Shown here in pieces: positions 7,580 to 16,728 of a stretch of 24,432 bases of DNA. A model generated the notes under the pieces. It had not been told where the DNA came from. It was given only the letters and a program-made list of their open reading frames with translations, and did not search any database. Where the stretch lies: NCBI GenBank assembly GCA_027031305.1, contig JALVRJ010000386.1, forward strand, positions 1 to 24,432, in the 5' to 3' direction. This stretch comes from Hyphomicrobiales bacterium (GTDB lineage: Bacteria > Pseudomonadota > Alphaproteobacteria > Rhizobiales > Aestuariivirgaceae). The position numbers were made by a program, and so were the translations under genes. Within the stretch, counting starts at the first letter, position 1, and the number at the start of each line of letters is the position of its first letter.

Positions 7580-9397
7580 TCAGTCCGTTTGCGTGGGCTG
7601 GATGCTGGCGGTGGGGCAGACCTGGGCGCACACGGTGCAGCCCATGCACAGCGAGGGGTCGATCCTGACCTTGTGATGCCCCTCGTGCCATTCGTCGCTC
7701 CAGACGAGCGCCGGACAGCCGAGGTTCATGCAGGCCTGGCAGGCGATGCAGCTTTCCTGCTCCACCCTCAGCGCCGGGCCGGTGATGCGCACCGGATCGA
7801 TGACGCAGGGGCGATTGGCGATGACCACCGCCACGCCCTTGTATTCCACCGCCTCGCGCAGGGTCTTGAGCAGGGAGCCGTATTCATAGGGATCCACCGT
7901 GCGCACCCATTGCACGCCGGCGGCGCGGCAGATGTCCTCGTAACTGACCTTGTGCGTCCTGTTGCCACGGATGCCATAGCCGGTGCCGGGGTGGTGCTGG
8001 CCGCCGGTCATGGCGGTGATGGCGTTGTCGAGGATGACGACGGTGATGTTCACCCCGTTGTAAACGGCGTCGATGAGCGGCGGAATGCCAGCGTGCAGGA
8101 AGGTGGAATCGCCAATGGTGGCGACGATGGGCCTGTCCGCGGTGCCGGCGCGCGCCATGCCGATGGCGTTGGCGATGGAGGAACCCATGGACACGCAGGT
8201 GTCGATGGCCTGCAAGGGTTCGATGGCAGCCAGCGTGTAGCAGCCGATGTCGCCGGCAACGCGCACGTCGAGCGAGCGCAGGGCGTTGTAGGTGGACATG
8301 TGGGGGCAGCCGGCACACAGCACCGGCGGACGCACCAAGGGCTGGATGTCGAGCGCCTCTTCGGCCGCCGGTGGCGGCTCCAGGACGCCGGCGGCGACGA
8401 AGCCGTCGCGCACGATCTCGGGCGAGAGCTCGCCGGTGCGCGGAAACCACACCTTGCCTTCCACCGCCAGACCGAGCTTGCGCAGCTCGTCCTCGATGAC
8501 CGGCTCGAGTTCCTCGACGACGAACAACCGCTCCACCGATTCGGCGAACTCCTTCAGCAATCGCTCCGGCAGCGGCCAGGAGGCGCCGAGCTTCAGCACG
8601 CTGGCGTCGGGTAACACCTCCTTGACATAGGTATAGGGCACACCGGCGGTGATGACGCCGATATCGGCGCGCCCGCGCTCGACACGGGCGAATGGCTCGG
8701 CGGCGAAATGCCGGCGCAGCTTCTGTTCGCGTTCCAGCAGCCGGCCATGGCGGGCGCGGGCATGGGCCGGGATCATGACGCTCTTGGCCGGGTCGTGAAT
8801 GAACGGCCGGCGCGGCGGTTCGACGCGCTCGCCGACGCGCGCCTGCGAGCGGGTGTGCGACAGGCGGGTGGTGGAGCGCACGATGACCGGCGTGTCGAAT
8901 TCCTCCGACAGGTCAAAGGCGAGGCGGGTGAATTCCAGCGCCTCCTGGGCGTCCGACGGCTCCAGGCAGGGCACCATGGCGAACCGTGCGAACAGCCGCG
9001 TGTCCTGTTCGTTCTGCGAGGAGTGGATGCCGGGATCGTCGCAGACGGTAAGCACCAGTCCGCCGTTGACGCCGATGTAGGTGAACGACATCAGCGCGTC
9101 GGCGGCGACGTTCAGGCCGACATGCTTCATGGAGCAAAAGGCGCGCACGCCGGCGAACGAGGCGCCAATGGCGATGTCAAGCGCCACCTTCTCGTTGATG
9201 GCCCACTCGACGGACACCTGCTCCGCCGGGTAGCGGGCGAGGCTTTCCAGAATCTCGGTGCTGGGCGTTCCGGGATAGGCGCTGGCCACCTCGACGCCGG
9301 CCTCCCAGGCGCCCCGGGCGATGGCCTCGTTGCCCATCAGCGGACGCACATCCTCCCGCGGCGCCGCCCTCGTCGTTTCCGTCCGCGTTTCCTGCAT
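7580..9397 (-). CDS. iorA: Indolepyruvate:ferredoxin oxidoreductase, alpha subunit
   Basis: The 605-residue protein is a full-length IorA, which decarboxylates aryl pyruvates (indolepyruvate, phenylpyruvate, hydroxyphenylpyruvate) to aryl-acetyl-CoA with ferredoxin as acceptor. In order: LMGNEAIARGAWEAGV and YPGTPSTEIL (41-50) of the pyrimidine-binding domain; CAGCPHMSTY (361-370); GDIGCYTL (382-389); the TPP motif GDSTFLHAG (429-437) with LDN (456-458) and AMTGGQHHPGTG (462-473); then two C-terminal cluster motifs, Cys550-553-556-561 and Cys584-587-590-594. The ATG at 9395-9397 has GAGGGGAG upstream, part of which pairs in a small hairpin (9411-9424). A weak promoter-like pair, TTGACG and ATTGGT with 17 nt between (9448-9476, minus strand), lies in the 200-nt gap after livF, so iorA may also start its own transcript. 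Confidence 0.95.
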   Translation of the reverse strand: MQETRTETTRAAPREDVRPLMGNEAIARGAWEAGVEVASAYPGTPSTEILESLARYPAEQVSVEWAINEKVALDIAIGASFAGVRAFCSMKHVGLNVAADALMSFTYIGVNGGLVLTVCDDPGIHSSQNEQDTRLFARFAMVPCLEPSDAQEALEFTRLAFDLSEEFDTPVIVRSTTRLSHTRSQARVGERVEPPRRPFIHDPAKSVMIPAHARARHGRLLEREQKLRRHFAAEPFARVERGRADIGVITAGVPYTYVKEVLPDASVLKLGASWPLPERLLKEFAESVERLFVVEELEPVIEDELRKLGLAVEGKVWFPRTGELSPEIVRDGFVAAGVLEPPPAAEEALDIQPLVRPPVLCAGCPHMSTYNALRSLDVRVAGDIGCYTLAAIEPLQAIDTCVSMGSSIANAIGMARAGTADRPIVATIGDSTFLHAGIPPLIDAVYNGVNITVVILDNAITAMTGGQHHPGTGYGIRGNRTHKVSYEDICRAAGVQWVRTVDPYEYGSLLKTLREAVEYKGVAVVIANRPCVIDPVRITGPALRVEQESCIACQACMNLGCPALVWSDEWHEGHHKVRIDPSLCMGCTVCAQVCPTASIQPTQTD

Positions 9398-9598
9398 GGC
9401 GGAATTCTCCCCTCGCCCCCGAGGCGTTTCCGTTTGATGGGAAAGAAACCAATCACACCCGGCGCCGTTTCGTCAAGGAAATCCCCGAAAGTCTCGCTTG
9501 AGGGCCGCCCGCTTCTCCGCGCCACCGCCCGGGCCGTCGTCATCGTGGAAGCAAGGAGGGCAAGGGAGGTGGGCGGGAAGCCCGACTCCATGCGGTCG

Positions 9599-10330
9599 TC
9601 ACACGCCCAGGTAAGCCTCCTTGACCCGGTCGTCCTCCAGCAGAGCCCGCCCGGGGCCATCGAGAACGGTGCGCCCCCCTTCCAGCACGTAGCCATGATC
9701 GGCGATGGAGAGGGCAACGAAGGCGTTCTGCTCCACCAGGAAGATGGTCATGCCGTCCTTCGCCAGCCGCTGGATGGTTTCGAAGGTCTGGTCCACCAGC
9801 AGCGGCGAGAGGCCCATGCTCGGCTCGTCGAGCAGCAGCAGGCGCGGCCGGGCCATGAGGGCGCGGGCGATGGCCAGCATCTGCTGCTCGCCGCCGGAAA
9901 GGGTGCCGGCCAGCTGGCGACGGCGATCCTTCAGGCGTGGAAACAGGGCATAGGCGCGCTCCAGCCCCTCCTCTTCCTCACGCCGGGAGCGGGTGAAGGC
10001 GCCAAGGCGCAGGTTGTCCTCCACCGACATCGGCCCGAACACCCGCCGTCCCTCCGGCACCTGGACGATGCCGGCGCGCACGCGGGCACCGGCAGTGGCG
10101 CGGGTGATGTCGCGGCCCTCGAACAGGATCTGCCCGCCATGCACCGGCTGCACGCCGGACAGGGCGCGCATCAGCGTCGTCTTGCCGGCGCCGTTGGCGC
10201 CCACCAGCGCCACCAGCTGGCCGGCGCGCACCGCCAGCGAGGCGCCCTTCAGCGCCTGAATGCGCCCGTGGCGCGATTGCAGGTCGATGACTTCCAGCAT
10301 CGGCGTGGTGGCGTGTCGCTGCGTGCTCAT
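9599..10330 (-). CDS. livF: Branched-chain amino acid-type ABC transporter, ATP-binding protein LivF
   Basis: The 243-residue ABC ATPase carries Walker A GANGAGKT (44-51), VPEGRRVF after the Q-loop region (91-98), signature LSGGEQQ (144-150), Walker B LLLLDEP (164-170) and LVEQN (198-202), where Gln takes the usual switch His place as is typical for LivF. It would energise import through LivHM at the inner membrane together with LivG. I prefer the ATG at 10328-10330, one base after the livG stop and with GGGAG upstream; an in-frame TTG 27 nt earlier would overlap livG. It is followed by about 200 nt without a gene before iorA on the same strand. Confidence 0.94.
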   Translation of the reverse strand: MSTQRHATTPMLEVIDLQSRHGRIQALKGASLAVRAGQLVALVGANGAGKTTLMRALSGVQPVHGGQILFEGRDITRATAGARVRAGIVQVPEGRRVFGPMSVEDNLRLGAFTRSRREEEEGLERAYALFPRLKDRRRQLAGTLSGGEQQMLAIARALMARPRLLLLDEPSMGLSPLLVDQTFETIQRLAKDGMTIFLVEQNAFVALSIADHGYVLEGGRTVLDGPGRALLEDDRVKEAYLGV

Positions 10331-10331
10331 G

Positions 10332-11098
<767 letters not shown>

Positions 11099-11102
<4 letters not shown>

Positions 11103-12043
11103 GCCAGCCTCTCCCTGATGCGCGCCGCCAGGGTCGGCACCACGCCGGTGGGCAGCAGTATCATGGTGCCCATGAGAATGGCGCCGAAAACGATCATCTC
11201 GTAGTCGTGAAAATCGGCGAGCAGTTGCGGCAACAGGGTGAGCGCAACGGCGCCGACGATGGAGCCGGCGATGGAGGCCATGCCGCCGAGCACGACCATG
11301 GTCACCAGCTGGATGGAATGGATGAAGCTGGCCTCGTCGGGCGTGACAAAGCCATTGTAATGGGCGAACAGGCTACCGGCGATCGCGGCCAGCACGGCGG
11401 AGAGGACGAACACCAGCACCTTGTAGTGGAACACGTCCACACCCATGGCGGCGGCGGCGAGTTCGGAGCCGTGCACCGCCTTCAGGGCGCGGCCCACCGG
11501 CGAATGCACCAGGTTGAGCGCCATCCATGTGGTGACGAACAGCAGCGCGCCGACGAGCCAATACCAGGCGAGGTTGCCGCGGAGAGCCTGGCCGAAAAGG
11601 GTGAGATCGCCCACCACCATGCCGTCGGGGCCACCGGTGAGGTCCACCTTCTGGTCGAGCACGATGGAGACGATGATGCCCATGCCGAGCGTGGCCATGG
11701 CCAGATAGTGCCCGCGCAGGCGCAGGATGGGCCGGGCGATGGCGAAGGCCAGCAGGCCGACGAGGAGAGCGCCGGTGAGCAGGGCGCCGAGGGGATGAAA
11801 GCCGAAGCGCTCGGGCAGGATGGCGGAGGCGTAGGCGCCCAGCGCGAAGAACCCGGCGTGGCCGAGGCTGATCTGTCCGGCGTGGCCGATGAGCAGGTTG
11901 AGCCCGATGCAGACGATGGCGTTGAGCCCGGCGAGAATGGCGACGTTGTAGTGAAAGCCGTTGTCAAGGAACAACGGCCCGGCGGCGATGATGGCGGCGA
12001 GCAGCGCCAGCCCGCCGTGGCGTTGCAGCAGTTGGTTGCTCAT
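11099..12043 (-). CDS. livM: Branched-chain amino acid-type ABC transporter permease LivM
   Basis: The 314-residue, very hydrophobic membrane protein has the LivM hallmark GLNLLIGHAGQISLGHAGFFALGAY (split here as LNLLIGHAGQISLGHAG then FFALGAYA) near residues 45-75. Further conserved stretches are LRLRGHYLAMATLG, GRALKAVHGSELAAAAMGVD, and GGMASIAGSIVGA. The frame is open far upstream, but the real start is the ATG at 12041-12043, which overlaps the livH stop by ATGA. It forms the inner-membrane channel with LivH. Confidence 0.93.
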
Positions 12044-12924
12044 GCCCGGTGCACCTCCGCCCGTCCGAACAGCCCGTTGGGCAGGAACAGCAAGACGAAA
12101 AGGATGATGACGAAGGCCACCACGTCCTTCCAGGCGGAAGAGAGGTAGCCAGCCGTCATCGCCTCGGCAATGCCGACCACCAGGCCGCCGGCGATGGCAC
12201 CCAGCGGGTTGCCCAGGCCGCCGACGATGGCGGCGGCGAAACCCTTCAGCCCCAGCATCACCCCGACGTTGGCGTAGGTCATGGTGATGGGCGCCACCAA
12301 CACCCCGGCCAGCGCCCCCAGGGCCGCGGAGAGGACGAAGGACAGGCGCACCAGACGGCGGATGTCGATGCCCATCAGTTGCGCCGCCAGCGGATCGATG
12401 GCGGCCGCCTGCATGGCCTTGCCGGTGCGCGTGTGGTCGAAGAAGAAGCGCAACGCCGCCATGATGGCGATGAGCGCGGCGCCGATCCACAGGGACTGTG
12501 GCAACAGGGTGGCACCGAACACGTGGATGGGAGCGTCGCCGGAGATCGGCGGCAGCGGGTGGAAGTTGCGGTCCCAGACGACCTGGGCCAGCCCGCGCAG
12601 CAGGATGGAGGCGCCGATGGTGATGATGATGAGGCCAACGACGCCAGCGCCACGCGCGGTCTCGATGCCGATGCGGGCCAGCAGCCAGCCAACGAGGGCG
12701 GCACCGGCGATGGCCAGCACCACGGCCAGCGGCATGGGCAACCCCGCCGCCATGAGAAACACCGTGGCCATGCCGCCGATCATCACGAACTCGCCCTGGG
12801 CGAAATTGATGACATGGCTGGCGTTGTAGATGACGGCGAAGCCCAGCCCGATGAGGCCATAAATGGCGCCCACCGTCAGCCCCGAGAACAGGAATTGCAG
12901 AAATTCCGACAGCACGCCACTCAT
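12040..12924 (-). CDS. livH: Branched-chain amino acid-type ABC transporter permease LivH
   Basis: The 294-residue membrane protein shows the LivH pattern: FLFSGLTVGAIYGLIGLG near the N-terminus, VIYNASHVINFAQGEFVM (the conserved NFAQGE), TRTGKAMQAAAIDPLAAQLMGI in the middle, and GLKGFAAAIVGGLGNPLGA near the C-terminus. About eight transmembrane segments are apparent. The start is uncertain by three codons: ATG at 12922-12924 or GTG at 12931-12933; neither has a well-spaced ribosome site. It lies after livK with a strong imperfect hairpin in between. Confidence 0.93.
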   Translation of the reverse strand: MSGVLSEFLQFLFSGLTVGAIYGLIGLGFAVIYNASHVINFAQGEFVMIGGMATVFLMAAGLPMPLAVVLAIAGAALVGWLLARIGIETARGAGVVGLIIITIGASILLRGLAQVVWDRNFHPLPPISGDAPIHVFGATLLPQSLWIGAALIAIMAALRFFFDHTRTGKAMQAAAIDPLAAQLMGIDIRRLVRLSFVLSAALGALAGVLVAPITMTYANVGVMLGLKGFAAAIVGGLGNPLGAIAGGLVVGIAEAMTAGYLSSAWKDVVAFVIILFVLLFLPNGLFGRAEVHRA

Positions 12925-12948
12925 GCTCCACACGCACGCCCGCCTGCT

Positions 12949-12989
12949 CCCGCCGTCGGCCGGGCCTTGGGGGCGCGGCCGGCGGACGG
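12949..12989 (-). promoter_or_regulatory. Imperfect GC-rich hairpin between livK and livH
   Basis: Two 14-nt arms (12949-12962 and 12976-12989) pair at 11 of 14 positions, including an uninterrupted six-base inner stem (CGGCCG), around a 13-nt loop. In binding-protein operons such hairpins after the solute-binding gene often protect the upstream mRNA end or partly stop transcription, so that binding protein exceeds permease. That role here is inferred. Confidence 0.4.
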
Positions 12990-13012
12990 GGCGGCGGCAA
13001 ACCCGCGTTTCG

Positions 13013-14194
13013 TCATTTCAGCAGCTTCCAGGTGCCGTCACGCACCTCCACCATGACGAAGGACTTCTCGTCCAGCCCCAGGTGATCGGTGGGCGACATG
13101 TTGTAGATGCCATCGGCGCCGATGTAGTTTTTCGTCCGCTCGATGGCGTCGCGCACCTTCGCCTTGTCGGTGGTGCCGGCGCGGCGAATGGCGTCGACCG
13201 CGATCATCAGCGCGTCATAGGCATGGCCGCCGAAGGTGGAGACGGCGTCGTCATATGCGCTCTCGTAAGCCTGCTTGTAGGCCAGAGCCACCTTCTTCTG
13301 CGGGTTGTCGTCGGGCAGCTGGTCGGCCACCAATAGCGCCGCCACCGGCAGGCGCACGCCCTCCGCGCCGCCCTGGGCGCCCTTGATGAATTTCATCGAG
13401 GCCGAACCGTGGCTCTGATAATGGGGAATGGTCATGCCGAGCTGCTTGTAGTTGCGGGCGACGATGCTGGTCGGGGCGCCGAAGCCGCAATAGAGAAAGG
13501 CCTGCACGCCCGGGGTGTTCTTGATGCGGGTGAGCTGCGGCGTCATGTCGGTGTCGCCCTTGCCGTGCATCTCGTCGGCGACGATAGTGATACCATACTT
13601 CCCGGCCAGTTTCCGGGCGTTGCCGGCACAGGACTTGTCGAAGCCGCCGGGGCCGGAAAGCAGGCCGATCTTCGTCAGGCCGCGCTTCTTCATGTCGGTG
13701 TAGATCTTGCGCACCGCCAGGCGGTCGGTGTGGGGGGTCTTGAACACCCATTTCTTCACCGGGTCGATGATGACGCTGGCGCCGGCTAGGGAAATGAACG
13801 GTGTCTGGGCGCGCTCCACCAGCTTGATGACGGCCATGGTGGTGCCGGTGGTGGAGCCGCCGATGATGAGGTCCACCTTGTCCTGCTCGAGCAGCCGGCG
13901 GGTGAAGGTGACCGCCTTCTTGGCCAGGTGCTGGGCGTCGTAATGAATGAGCTTCAGCGGCCGGCCGAGGACGCCGCCTTCCTTGTTGATCCTGGCGATG
14001 TAGAGCTGAAGCGTCTTCAGCTCGGGATCGCCGAGGAACGATGCCGGCCCGGTGACCGCCAGGAACGAGCCGATCCTGATCGGTTCCTTGGCGTCGTCGG
14101 CCCGCACCGGGGCTGTTTGCACCAGCGCCAGCGCCGCAACGCCGGCGACGGCCGCGGCGGCGGCCTTGCGCAGCCATGATCTCAGCAGTGCCAT
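13013..14194 (-). CDS. livK: Branched-chain amino acid-type ABC transporter, periplasmic binding protein
   Basis: The 393-residue protein is a type I periplasmic binding protein of the Leu/Ile/Val family (Peripla_BP_6 type). It begins with a twin-basic, Ala-rich signal peptide (MALLRSWLRKAAAAAVAGVA..., cleavage plausibly after Ala32). The mature part starts with IRIGSFLAVTGPASFLGDPE, then shows GGVLGRPLKLIHYDAQ, IIGGSTTGTTMAV and FISLAGASVI, which line the ligand cleft in this family. I chose the ATG at 14192-14194, 8 nt after GGAGGG; a GTG three codons upstream is too close to it. It is the first gene of the block. Homologues with this context often bind aromatic or branched acids rather than leucine, so the substrate is open. 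Confidence 0.9.
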   Translation of the reverse strand: MALLRSWLRKAAAAAVAGVAALALVQTAPVRADDAKEPIRIGSFLAVTGPASFLGDPELKTLQLYIARINKEGGVLGRPLKLIHYDAQHLAKKAVTFTRRLLEQDKVDLIIGGSTTGTTMAVIKLVERAQTPFISLAGASVIIDPVKKWVFKTPHTDRLAVRKIYTDMKKRGLTKIGLLSGPGGFDKSCAGNARKLAGKYGITIVADEMHGKGDTDMTPQLTRIKNTPGVQAFLYCGFGAPTSIVARNYKQLGMTIPHYQSHGSASMKFIKGAQGGAEGVRLPVAALLVADQLPDDNPQKKVALAYKQAYESAYDDAVSTFGGHAYDALMIAVDAIRRAGTTDKAKVRDAIERTKNYIGADGIYNMSPTDHLGLDEKSFVMVEVRDGTWKLLK

Positions 14195-14848
14195 GAATGT
14201 CACCCTCCCTCTTCATGCCGCGGACAAGATGGCCACGGAAGGTTTTCGTGGTCGTCGTGCCCGGGACCGGACATATCCATATCCCCTTCGCCGTTCCACC
14301 AGGCGAAACGGGAGGCATTCTTCCCCGCTTTGCGGAAAAGCGCAAGTGGTTGGCGTTGACAATGGTTCGCAATGCTGAAGGGCGCACAGGACATGCACAA
14401 TCATGATCATTTAGAATGCATAAAGGACCATCCAACCCCCAAATTGTGAAAAACAAGGGCTTGGGTGGGGGCGCGGGGCAGTCTCACCAGTCAGACATTA
14501 CGCAATCTGGTATCATTCACCCACGCGCGTGATGGAAGGCGCCGAGAAGAATGCCGGTGGCAAAAAGGATGGCATTGGAATCAAGGAGTCCATGATGGCG
14601 ATGGCCGTGCCGGACGCCCTACATGGGTCACGAAAATGACTGATGACCATCAGCGGCGGAGGAGATGGGACCGGAAACGAACATTTTCCTGTCGCTACCA
14701 CCGTCCTGTCGGACACCTTAGTGTCCGTCAAATTCGAACTGATGATAGCCGGTGGCGGAAAGGGGGCTTGGGATCAAACGCTCGCTTTTTGCGACGGGCG
14801 CCGTGCCGGACACGCTGCGTCTGCAAAATTCAAACTGGCGACCGCCAG
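14195..14848. other. Gene-free stretch between livK and tRNA-Ser
   Basis: No convincing protein gene is seen here: the short open frames lack ribosome sites and family signals. The left part (14195-14530) is the upstream region of the minus-strand liv block. It holds a TTGTCA with only a poor -10 after it and an AT-richer patch around 14400-14450, so I cannot place the promoter. The right part (about 14540-14848) is made of degenerate tandem units described separately. Confidence 0.6.
14540..14848. repeat. Three degenerate ~96-99-bp tandem units carrying fossil tRNA-Ser 3' ends
   Basis: Taking the base that corresponds to the last A of the tRNA CCA end (T on the plus strand at 14849), equivalent positions fall at 14753, 14654 and 14558: steps of 96, 99 and 96. 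The unit nearest the tRNA keeps TGGCGGAAAGGG, then GGATCAAACGCTCG, matching TGGCGGAGAGGG and GGATTCGAACCCTCG of the intact gene. The flanks repeat too: AAATTC plus AACTG occurs at 14730 and 14826, and GCCGTGCCGGAC occurs at 14604 and 14800. The middle unit has a perfect 7-bp hairpin at 14710-14727 with a CTTA loop. Units are diverged and contain small gaps. Confidence 0.65.
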
Positions 14849-14938
14849 TGGCGGAGAGGGAGGGATTCGAACCCTCGAGGCGGTTACCCGCCTACACGCG
14901 TTCCAGGCGTGCGCCTTCGACCACTCGGCCACCTCTCC
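14849..14938 (-). tRNA. tRNA-Ser (anticodon GGA)
   Basis: On the minus strand the acceptor GGAGAGG (14932-14938) pairs with CCTCTCC (14853-14859), followed by discriminator G and an encoded CCA. The anticodon stem CACGC/GCGTG encloses CTGGAAC, giving anticodon GGA, which reads UCC/UCU serine codons. The long variable arm (GGCGGGTAACCGCC) is the class II feature of tRNA-Ser, and the T-arm has GGTTCGAATCC. The gene is intact and 90 nt long with CCA. Confidence 0.96.
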
Positions 14939-15013
14939 ATGTCGCACGGTCCGCCCTCGTGCGCTTGCGACGTGGCGCCGGCAACAGGGCAATAGCCCAA
15001 TCGCACGACGGGT

Positions 15014-15703
15014 TCAAGCACCTTGCGCGGTCCCGCGAGCTTGGAACAGCCGATGGACGAAGGCGGCACAGGCCCGCGCCGCCGTGCGCAGGTTTCCCTC
15101 CCAGGTTTCGCCGCTCCTGACCCGGGGCTTCAGGTCATGGTCGCCGTCGGGCAGCCAGCAGAAGGAAATGGCAGCGGACAGGGGGAGCCGTTCCACCTCG
15201 ACGCGGGTGCCGAAGGGGTCGCGCTCGCCCTGGCAGATCAAGGTGGGGCAGCGCAGCGTTTCGAGATGGTCGATGCGCAGGTTTTGCGGCCGGCCGGGCG
15301 GATGAAACGGATAGCCCAGGCAGACGAGGCCACGGATGTCGCCTTTCTCGAACAGTTCGTCGGCCAGCATGGAGGCCACGCGCCCGCCCATGGACTTGCC
15401 GCCGATGACGGGGCGATGGCCCCGCACCCGCCAATGAGCCACGCGCTGGCGGTATTCATCGAGAAGCTTTCGCGCCCGTGGCGGGGCGACGCGGCGGCCC
15501 TCGGCGATGGCGCAGGCCATGTAGGCGAAGTTGAAGCGCGCCACCATGAGGCCATGGCTGGTGAGCAACGCCGCCATGCGGGCGAGAAACGGCGCGTTGG
15601 CGCCGGCACCGGCGCCGTGCGCCAATATCAGCAGGGGCGGATGTTCATCGCCGGATGACGCGGCATCCGGCCTGTCGACGATCCAGTCGCTCGGGTCGGT
15701 CAT
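15014..15703 (-). CDS. Alpha/beta-hydrolase-fold protein (KANL3/Tex30-like)
   Basis: The 229-residue protein is a small cytoplasmic alpha/beta hydrolase resembling the bacterial KANL3/Tex30-like group. [12 protein letters not shown] (29-40) forms the oxyanion region. The nucleophile elbow is GGKSMGGR (101-108) with Ser104; likely triad partners are Asp162 in GERDPFG and His189 in DGDHDLKP. The catalytic set is therefore complete. The substrate is unknown; no lid domain is seen. The ATG overlaps the stop of the solute-binding gene upstream (ATGA, 15700-15703), so the two are co-translated. It reads toward the tRNA-Ser gene, which lies 75 nt downstream on the same strand. Confidence 0.85.
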   Translation of the reverse strand: MTDPSDWIVDRPDAASSGDEHPPLLILAHGAGAGANAPFLARMAALLTSHGLMVARFNFAYMACAIAEGRRVAPPRARKLLDEYRQRVAHWRVRGHRPVIGGKSMGGRVASMLADELFEKGDIRGLVCLGYPFHPPGRPQNLRIDHLETLRCPTLICQGERDPFGTRVEVERLPLSAAISFCWLPDGDHDLKPRVRSGETWEGNLRTAARACAAFVHRLFQARGTAQGA

Positions 15704-16728
15704 GGCCTGCTCGTTTGCCGGTCTTTCTTCTCGCTCTTCTTCTCGTTTCCTGCCAGCCCGGCTCCGCCACCGGTGTCCCGTGGCGCGGATGGCGCGTCGC
15801 CACCTTGAAGCGGCAGGAAACGGCGGGCGAGAATTCGCAATTCACCGTCTTCTTGCAGCATGTCCAGCTGGCGGTCGAGAAAATCGCGCAAGCCGCGTTC
15901 GCCGGGGCGGATGGCCATGCTCAGATGGTTCCAGGCGAAGGCGCGGTCGATGAACAGCTCCGGCAGCACCCGGCAACAGCCGTTGGCGCGGGTGCCATTG
16001 ACGAAAAAGGCCATTTGCAGCCAGTCGCCGAACAAGGCGTCCACCTTGTTCTCGCGCAGGGCGGCGGCGGCGGTGGCGAAATCGGGCTTTTGCACCACGC
16101 GCACGCCGGCCATGTTGCGCCGCAGCCAGAGGGCGTGCAGCGAGCCCTTGGCCACCGCCACGCGGCGGCCGACGAGGGTGGCGTGCGTGGCGTGGTGCAT
16201 CCGTGCCTCGCGGCGCACGGCGAAACGGCCCACGGCCTTGAAATAGGGGCGGGTGAAATCGAGCCGCTTCCAGTTGGCGGGCAGGGGCCTCAGTCCGCTT
16301 AGCACGACATCGCCGCGATTGGACAGCAGGTCGGCGGGCAGACGGTCGAAGGGCCTGATGATGAACTGACAGCGAATGCGGGCGCGGCGGCAGATGGCCT
16401 GGGCGACGGCGACGGCATAGCCGGTGATGGCGCCCTGGCGGTTGCGGTAGGTGAAGGGTGGGAAGTCATCGGCAAGCAAAAAACGCAGCCGCTCCGGTGC
16501 CTGGCCGCGCAGCTTGCCGAGGGAGACGTCGACGTGGCGGAACAGTGGCAATCGCGAGCGGGCATGGGCGGGGGGTGGCACGAGGAAGAAGAGGAAGGGC
16601 TGGAAGAACAGCAGGATCGACAATACCGGGAGAAAACGGCCGATACCGCGCCATATTCCCCCGGTCAGGCCAGCAGATCGGCAATCGGAGGATGCAACCT
16701 CTGGCACGTAAAGGATGCTTTTCCACAT
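15700..16728 (-). CDS. Orphan family-3 extracellular solute-binding protein
   Basis: The 342-residue protein has a long N-terminal region, with a hydrophobic segment (FLPVLSILLFFQPFLFFLV) ending at AHARS, which reads as a signal peptide or anchor. It is followed by a family-3 solute-binding domain of the polar-amino-acid type: LRFLLADDFPPFTYRNRQGA, ITGYAVAVAQAICRRA, DVVLSGL, and RLDFTRPYF are its usual blocks. The C-terminal tail (after about residue 305) is low complexity and charged. No permease or ATPase gene lies beside it, so it is either a free periplasmic sensor-like protein or works with a transporter elsewhere. The start is uncertain: ATG 16726-16728 is 12 nt after GAGGG, while GTG 16735-16737 is only 3 nt after it. 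Confidence 0.78.
   Translation of the reverse strand: MWKSILYVPEVASSDCRSAGLTGGIWRGIGRFLPVLSILLFFQPFLFFLVPPPAHARSRLPLFRHVDVSLGKLRGQAPERLRFLLADDFPPFTYRNRQGAITGYAVAVAQAICRRARIRCQFIIRPFDRLPADLLSNRGDVVLSGLRPLPANWKRLDFTRPYFKAVGRFAVRREARMHHATHATLVGRRVAVAKGSLHALWLRRNMAGVRVVQKPDFATAAAALRENKVDALFGDWLQMAFFVNGTRANGCCRVLPELFIDRAFAWNHLSMAIRPGERGLRDFLDRQLDMLQEDGELRILARRFLPLQGGDAPSAPRDTGGGAGLAGNEKKSEKKDRQTSRP

Noticed and set aside
2690..9397. Phenylglyoxylate:acceptor oxidoreductase (padEFGHI) identity for the oxidoreductase genes
   Set aside because: No flavin subunit or padBCD-type genes are present, while IorA and the KorABC set match better.
12044..13000. N-terminal extension of the livM frame across livH
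   Set aside because: The added residues are Arg/His/Pro-rich shadow of livH; the ATG at 12041-12043 overlapping the livH stop gives a standard LivM.
13013..14456. Alternative long minus-strand frame upstream of and overlapping livK
   Set aside because: It is out of frame with the binding protein and Arg/His-rich; the livK frame has a signal peptide and family motifs.
14849..14938. tRNA-Ser as the attachment site of an integrated element
   Set aside because: No integrase, phage or conjugation genes lie on either side, and the regular spacing of the 3'-end copies fits tandem duplication better than att sites.
14774..15069. Small minus-strand frames covering the tRNA-Ser
   Set aside because: They translate the tRNA itself, a common spurious call; the tRNA folds completely.
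14465..15305. Plus-strand frames over the fossil repeats and tRNA
   Set aside because: No ribosome site, no recognisable family, and they run through a structural RNA gene.
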